Positions 58,767 to 64,000 of a stretch of 64,000 bases of DNA are shown here, piece after piece (the first letter of the stretch is position 1; each line of letters opens with the position of its first letter). Below the pieces are notes generated by a model that was given only the letters and a program-made list of their open reading frames with translations, did no database searches and was not told the DNA's origin. A program made the position numbers and the translations under genes. This stretch comes from Breviolum minutum Mf 1.05b.01. Its lineage: Eukaryota > Sar > Dinophyceae > Suessiales > Symbiodiniaceae. The DNA is taken from positions 65,592 through 129,591 of the forward strand of contig DF240189.1 of the NCBI GenBank assembly GCA_000507305.1, in the 5' to 3' direction.

Positions 58767-60060
58767 GGTTTGACATGCCTCACCGAAGAAGTGGATCGAA
58801 ATCTGTTTTTCTTTAAGGAAGAAGCAAAGGAAACCTCATGGGTATAGCCTAGTTGCAGTACATTAGACGGATACAAGTACTGCTGCATATCACTGAAGTT
58901 TAGAGTAACATAAACTTAGCAAGATGGATACATAGTTCACAACATGTTCTTTTAACATCTGTTAATCAAGTTATAGATGTTTAATATTCATAATTCTCAG
59001 AATCATGCACCTACAGTGCTTGTTACAGTGTCCGCAGAACATATCGATATAACGGCCTGCAGGGTACCAACCCACTGGCAATTTCAGGATGCAGTGACCA
59101 ACATTTTGGAGAGCATCGAATCGGGCGTCATCCCGGAAAAAGAAGGCTCTGCAATGATCAAAAGGCGAACCCCGGTGTATTTGGAAGGAAATCCAGGTTG
59201 AATACTCCCTGCATCATTGACATAGCCGGTGTAAAATGGTAGTTCAAAAACACGATAGATGGCCAGTTTTCAGGGGTCGAAACTGAAACTTTGACTTCAA
59301 GGTTGCCTGATGGGTGTTTCAGCGACCTCCTAGTCTTCTCAAGTTTGTCATTTGTCAACGGGCATCCTGTGGTGATGGAGGCAGTTCAACCGAAGGGTGT
59401 ACTGCAATTCTTAAGGAACCACCCAGCACCTCATGTGTCATGAGCCTGACATCGAAACTGCAGATCACCCACTTTTCTCATTGTGTTCATCAAGATTTGG
59501 TTCAAGTTCAAGATTTGGTTTTGTACATACCACCCTAAAACTGACATGGCAATGAAAAAATCGCCATTTTCAATACAAGATACATCTTCAAACGGTTGTT
59601 TTTCCATTGTCATGTTAGTTTTCAGGAGTGTACTATTGTTGGAGTAAACCCTCCAAGTAAGGAGGTTTTTCAACAAATGAAAGGACCAATGGTAAAGCTT
59701 ATTGGCCCCCTTCAGGGCTTTAATGATAGAAACACTTCCATTGATCATTCCATGACCTCAGTGGAAACAAAAGGACTTGCGGTAGGCTGTAGGCTACTTC
59801 CTTGTTGTTTTGTGAGAAATCCGGCTAACCACTTCGTGGATAGTTTACTCGTTTACCTCACTATCTATTTATATATATACAAGGTTTTTAAACGGTAACC
59901 TAGTTGATTCTATCCATTTGTAGTTCCTTGATTGATGAGATTCAATGGTTGATTGTTGAATAAAAACTTCTTGGAGAAGCGTCAACTTGCCCGACTCTCC
60001 ACCCGACGGTTTTGGCAAGAAAACCCTTCAAAAACCCAAAGGCAAAAAAACAAAACCTGA
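58767..60060 (+). CDS. Five phased exons, 3' part of a gene with family A introns
   Basis: Exons 58767-58841 (GLTCLTEEVDRNLFFFKEEA), 59001-59196 (VLVTVSAEHIDITACRVPTH, WQFQDAVTNILESIESGVIP), 59274-59434 (VETETLTSRLPDGCFSDLLV, FSSLSFVNGHPVVMEAVQPK, GVLQFLRNHPAPH), 59626-59781 (ECTIVGVNPPSKEVFQQMKG, PMVKLIGPLQGFNDRNTSID) and 59977-60060 (KRQLARLSTRRFWQENPSKT, QRQKNKT, then TGA) join with matching phases 0, 1, 0 and 0. Two of the introns are or contain family A elements whose right arms give the acceptor. The basic C-terminal tail is distinctive. No enzyme motif recognised. The 5' end is open. Confidence 0.8.
59203..59280. mobile_element. Family A element within a 77-nt intron
   Basis: TACTCCCTGCATCATTGACA at the left and GCCAGTTTTCAGGGG at the right lie inside intron 59197-59273. 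The acceptor TTTTCAG is in the right arm. Confidence 0.65.
59528..59632. mobile_element. Family A element giving an acceptor and first codons
   Basis: TACCACCCTAAAACTGACAT and CATGTTAGTTTTCAGGAGTG are the arms, TA-flanked. The exon at 59626 begins inside the right arm (GAG TGT AC). Confidence 0.85.
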
Positions 60061-60065
60061 AAAAC

Positions 60066-60540
60066 GGTGAGGCGCATCATGGCCTTGAAAAATATCAACA
60101 TCATGACGGATCTGAAATGGAAGGTGCCCATGGGTTTTTGGGAGGTTGAAACAGAAAGTCAGCAGAGTTTCCCTCACTGAAACTCACCTGTCATTTCTGG
60201 AATGGTCAATAGTGTTTTTGACAATCTGAATGTACCACAACCTATCTGTGGAAAAAATCATGTGACTCTTTTTATAGATTGAGATTAGTGATTCAAGAGC
60301 TCTCTGTTCTGTTCAATTGGACAAAATAGACTATATAGACTACTTACGTTTCTTTTGAGCTTTTATACGTGTTTTCAAAGTCCCAAGTGCATCATTCACA
60401 TCAAAACATCCTGACATTCGCATTTTTTTCGAAGCTGTTTCTCGAAGGTCTTGGCCACCAAACGTCGTGAACGTGTGGAAGATCGTCATGCCATTGCGAA
60501 CTCAACGGGCTTAGCCATTGGGTCGACCCTCGGGCATTCG
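60066..60540 (+). CDS. Two exon candidates of the next gene
   Basis: Segment 60078-60152 reads MALKNINIMTDLKWKVPMGF then WE to a GTTGAA; an alternative frame is AHHGLEKYQHHDGSEMEGAH. Segment 60436-60518 reads SKVLATKRRERVEDRHAIAN then STGLAIG to a GTCGAC. Both look coding. Phases are not verified. Confidence 0.4.
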
Positions 60541-60646
60541 AAACTAACAGCCCGCCTCTGAAAATAGGGTATCCCAAAAGGATCCAGAAGGAGATTCATC
60601 TTCCAACGATTGATTTTCTAGGGCAATGTTATTTTCAGGGAGGGTA
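60537..60646. mobile_element. Family A element (copy 23)
   Basis: TTCGAAACTAACAGCCCGCC and GCAATGTTATTTTCAGGGAG are the arms; the core AAGGAGATTCATCTTCCAAC is typical. TA follows the right arm. Confidence 0.75.
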
Positions 60647-60716
60647 TTTACCAACATCTGAAACAGATATAAGACTGAACTTTCTAATCGACATTTGACG
60701 GAAAAATCCCCTCAAG

Positions 60717-61055
60717 GTGATGAAAAACTCCTCAAGGTCTTGTAGGGAGCTTGGCAAATATAGTAAAATACATCCAGACAATATGGGTTGCTATCAGCAT
60801 TTGCAAGTTGTAGCCTCAAGTCATGAAGGCCTCATCAAGTGGACCCAATGGATGCAAACATTCAGGTGGATTCGTTGGGGTGAAGTTAGCCAACATAGCC
60901 GGCGCAAGGCTGGAGGGTTTACCCTGATGAACCCCTCAAACCATGAATGCCATGGATGTTTGAAATCAATTGGTGTGATGAAGTGTAAGGGTTTCCTTAT
61001 TGCGACTCTTTGGGATTTTTTTATCCCAAGGAAACGTGGGAATCCACTACTATGA
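60717..61055 (+). CDS. 112-codon open frame
   Basis: The frame reads MMKNSSRSCRELGKYSKIHP, QVVASSHEGLIKWTQWMQTF, RWIRWGEVSQHSRRKAGGFT and ends LWDFFIPRKRGNPLL. The middle part looks like a real exon. The opposite strand has a 125-codon frame. Splice signals are not resolved. Confidence 0.4.
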   Translation: MMKNSSRSCRELGKYSKIHPDNMGCYQHLQVVASSHEGLIKWTQWMQTFRWIRWGEVSQHSRRKAGGFTLMNPSNHECHGCLKSIGVMKCKGFLIATLWDFFIPRKRGNPLL

Positions 61056-61199
61056 GAGGATGGTACTAAACCCCTGTGGCCAAAAATCACCCCTTTATGA
61101 TGTTTGAGATGATGAGTTCGATGTTGATAGTGTTTTTTTTCCTTTTGAAGAAACATGGCAACGGAATATCCTTCATTTATAAGATCATATAGGATCAAA

Positions 61200-61860
61200 T
61201 TTGAATGATAAAAACAGATAAACCGTATACCGTATACATGTATATCTATATATATATGTTTTTGTTAATGTGTATTTGTATCATTATGGTAGATGCAGTT
61301 CTTATGTAAAACACCTACATGTTCATTTTCTATTGCACTCTTTGTTCAACAGAGCGTCATAGTTTCAAAACTGGCATGGTTTGCATGGTATCCTTGCAGA
61401 TGATTCGAAAAGGTGTACCAAACAACTCGGAGTGTCAAGGGTGTACCGGTGTACCCTAAGGTCTGTAGCTGGTGTTCTCTAGGTATTCTTGGGGATGAAC
61501 TAACCCATAAATAGCCACAGGATTGCGGGATTGCCCATAGGGGTACGTTGGGATCGGGGTATGTCCAACTATACCCCTGAGATCGGTGACTTCAGCTGGG
61601 AACTAACAGCCAGACAGTCAGCACCTGGTTTGGGAAGATGACAAGTTCCCGTTGAGTCAGATATGGTGTGGGCACTTCTCGTTCAACCACGGTACAAACT
61701 CCCTGTTATTCAGATCTACATGTTTTTTCTCCTTATCTAGACGCTTTTTTGCGGTTCTAAACATTACTGGAGACTGGAGGGATGTATGTTTGCTTATATC
61801 CAGATATTTATCTGGGGTTTAAAGCATTATTGGAAGGGTGTATATACAATCCCTTCTCAT
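61200..61860. other. Region without supported gene
   Basis: AT-rich start with TATACCGTATACATGTATA, then a stretch with GTACC/GGTAC steps (61410-61470) and a small palindrome AGATATTTATCT (61803). No exon is supported. Confidence 0.4.
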
Positions 61861-61867
61861 CAAGCAG

Positions 61868-63800
61868 GGTGAGCCTGTTGGTTTCACTGAGGATGCCCTT
61901 TGTAAATTTACCGGCTACGGAATGGGTAAATGACGTAACTTGTTAGGCACTACGGATCCGACTTCTTGGGAAATCTGGGAAGTTCGACAGGTTTGGGACC
62001 TGGCAAGGTGGAATCTATGATATGTCTTCAGGACTAGCAGGTGTTTTATTCAGTATATGTCACGTATGAATTTTTACATGTTCTGTTTGCTTCCTGTCAT
62101 TATGGCAAGATGGCAAGATGTGGATTTTGTGGTTCTCCGTGACGACCAGTGAGATCTCAATCTATGGGAAAATGGCGAGCCCTGCTTTCCATGCCTTTAA
62201 TCAGCTTGGGGTTGGTGTCATCTCAGCCCCCAACCCCAAGGTAAAGGATGAATTAATGAATTAAACACAGAAGCGCCCTTGAAATGATGTTTTTTTCAGT
62301 GGAAAGTGTTCATCTTACGACCTGGAGTTGGTAACTGGGTAGGCGCCTTTGGCCTTAGGCATTTGTTATGTAGTGTAGTCATGGTTGTCATGACGGTCGT
62401 CATCATCACCATCATCATTATCATCACGATCATGATGCTTATATCATATGTTTCAGGTTTGTCACATCTCTAATGCACACATGTATTTTTTTGTTGTACA
62501 TATTTATATACTTATTTATATATACATGTATATTTACCTGTGCATGTCCTACTGTCGATGGAAGAAATCCCGCACCACCTCGGATGTATAAAACCCTGTA
62601 AAGAGTGGGATAAGCTATCCACCAACTGGTGCAGGATTTTCTTCCGCAATTTTGTTTGAGGAATCCTGGGACATTCAGAAGAAGCACGCGTACACGCCTT
62701 TGCCGTGGCAAACGGGACGTTGTCGTGACAATATTGCAACCAAAGAACTGGAGACCATCACCAAGTTATTGCAACGACCTAGCAGGTCTGGAGAGCGATA
62801 GTTTTTTTTTTTCGGATCGATCCAGGTATCCAGTTTGAATGCTGATGTTTAATGATTTCCTTTTTTTTGAATGATGATTTCTTATGATTTCCGGGTTGAT
62901 GGGTTGATGAGTTTTTTTCTATGGAATATATGGAAATAATGGGAGTTTACCCTGGCACGCATGGACACCCAGATAAGAACTGCGTTTTCAGTATGTTGCC
63001 CGTGGTTGCTGTGTAAGTCTTTCAGGGAAATAGTACCATGGGCACAGGGAAAACTGTTTACCCCCGGAAAAATCTAACATAGATTGCCAAAACTGGTCAT
63101 ATTTAAAAGGGCTCACAATTTTCCAAAGCACCATTTTGGGGGAACGTCAGCTGGGCCAACCTTGCGTTAATCCTACATCGCCCACATTTACAACTTGCGA
63201 TGTCAGGTGTTAACGTCACCACCATCCGTGTGAAGTATGTAGGAACTTGACTTGAGTTCTTCACACACATGGCCTGGATCGGACTTGCAGAGAAGACTGT
63301 CGACACATACCCTCCCTGAAACTAACATAATAGCAAGCAGCTGGAAAGTTACCGGGCCCCAAAAAGGAAAGTAGGTAGTCTTCCAACCATCCAGTTTCAG
63401 GTGTTGGTTCGAGGGAGGGTAATTAAGTCAAACTTTAATTGATTCATGTCAAATCAAGAAAATTGGTAAGAAATGATTATTAGTTTTACTGTCCCTAATT
63501 TTTCTATCAAAAATTGAAAGAAAACTCGGCTTTTTTGGCAGCATTATCTTTTCCCTTTTGTTCCTCCCTCAAAAAAAAAGCTACGCAAAAAACAAAAAAA
63601 CACCTGCGAGGCGTCAAGTCTTGTGGCAGATCGCCGAGATTGCAGCGATTTTGTCTGGACCGAAGATGATCGCGCTCTTGGAGGTCGAACCAAAAACACA
63701 TGAAGATGATGCAATTTTCAGAACCAAGAACCACATGTTTTTTTTTGTTGGCACACTTTCCTGGAAAGGAAGCAAAGAGAGATAGAAATAGAATGACATG
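61868..63800 (+). CDS. Multi-exon gene running to the window edge
   Basis: Exons: 61868-61925 (GEPVGFTEDALCKFTGYGM), 61947-61990 (TTDPTSWEIWEVRQ), 62118-62240 (MWILWFSVTTSEISIYGKMA, SPAFHAFNQLGVGVISAPNP), 62300-62330 (WKVFILRPGV), 62635-62785 (FSSAILFEESWDIQKKHAYT, PLPWQTGRCRDNIATKELET), 62946-63012 (YPGTHGHPDKNCVFSMLPVV), 63151-63238 (WANLALILHRPHLQLAMSGV), 63257-63298 (FFTHMAWIGLAEKT) and about 63611-63683 (SSLVADRRDCSDFVWTEDDR). Phases join except at 62785 to 62946, where an exon is probably missing. Introns of 21 and 18 nt are proposed. Family D and A elements abut exons. Product unknown. Confidence 0.7.
62400..62440. repeat. (ATC)n-rich stretch
   Basis: CATCATCACCATCATCATTATCATC is imperfect and lies in an intron. 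Confidence 0.85.
62551..62650. mobile_element. Family D element (copy 4) giving an acceptor
   Basis: CTGTCGATGGAAGAAATCCC and GGTGCAGGATTTTCTTCC are the arms. The exon at 62635 starts at GGTGCAG/GA inside the right arm. Confidence 0.8.
63059..63150. mobile_element. Family A element (copy 24), right arm degraded
   Basis: TACCCCCGGAAAAATCTAAC is a clear left arm. The right end, near TTTTGGGGGAACGTCAG, is diverged but ends at an AG used by the exon at 63151. Confidence 0.55.
63308..63421. mobile_element. Family A element (copy 25)
   Basis: TACCCTCCCTGAAACTAACA and GTGTTGGTTCGAGGGAGGGTA are the arms, flanked by TA. It starts 9 nt after the exon ending at 63298. Confidence 0.85.
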
Positions 63801-64000
63801 TAATTAAACATGTTTTTCTATTTACTGTTTTGTGATGGTAGATGTAAATACTTGTTGAGATAAGCCTGCACTGTACTACTACTTTTATTCTGAAACAAAT
63901 GTTTATATACTTTGCATTGGGGCCTGCTTACATTCTGTCATCGTGGGAATCATTTTGATAATTCATCACTATTTTACTAAAGGACCTATATTAAAGTTCA

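Noticed and set aside
63025-63060. STMGTGKT-like string resembling helicase motif I
   Set aside because: It needs a frame and a 35-nt intron that conflict with the better-phased exon 62946-63012, whose donor GTAAGT is strong.

Overview
This is a nuclear fragment from an intron-rich, AT-leaning eukaryote (GC clearly below half), most likely a protist or alga. There are no operons, ribosome-binding sites, tRNAs or rRNAs that I can see. Coding potential is broken into exons of about 30-250 nt bounded by GT..AG. Almost every exon I can support lies on the + strand over the whole 64 kb. That one-directional layout recalls dinoflagellates, but canonical GT donors dominate and no spliced-leader relic was recognised, so the taxon stays open. 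No product could be named with confidence. Many exons are open in two or three frames, so I relied on splice-phase agreement between neighbouring exons where I could find it.

Best gene models: a complete three-exon Ser/Lys-rich gene (8268-9086); part of a multi-exon gene at 15.7-19.5 kb; a complete five-exon gene of about 150 codons (22016-23376); a long gene of at least 14 exons (30011-34271) with a Gly/Lys/Arg-rich segment; gene ends at 34718-35417, 47684-48020, 52974-53847, 55718-55987 and 58767-60060; a gene start at 36248; a complete three-exon gene of about 127 codons (53923-54430); and a gene running off the right edge from 61868.

The rest is mostly intron and spacer packed with short (65-260 bp) inverted-repeat elements of at least a dozen families. 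Two are abundant: family A (ends like TACCCTCCCTGAAAC / GTTTCAGGGAGGGTA) and family B (ends like GGTGGTGGTTT / AACCACCAACTAG). Others are a hairpin family (C), a GATGGAAGAAATCC family (D) and families E-N with one to four copies.

The most interesting signal is that several of these families coincide with introns. Element ends supply the GT donor, the AG acceptor or both, and in the best cases the flanking exons join in phase. This is what introner elements (DNA-transposon-like intron makers) look like. A second unusual signal is ultra-short introns (18-51 nt) beside introns of several hundred nt. The window also holds a 256-nt assembly gap (20194-20449), several microsatellites, a possible hAT-like transposase relic (5729-6298) and one lone minus-strand cysteine-rich ORF (24533-24754).
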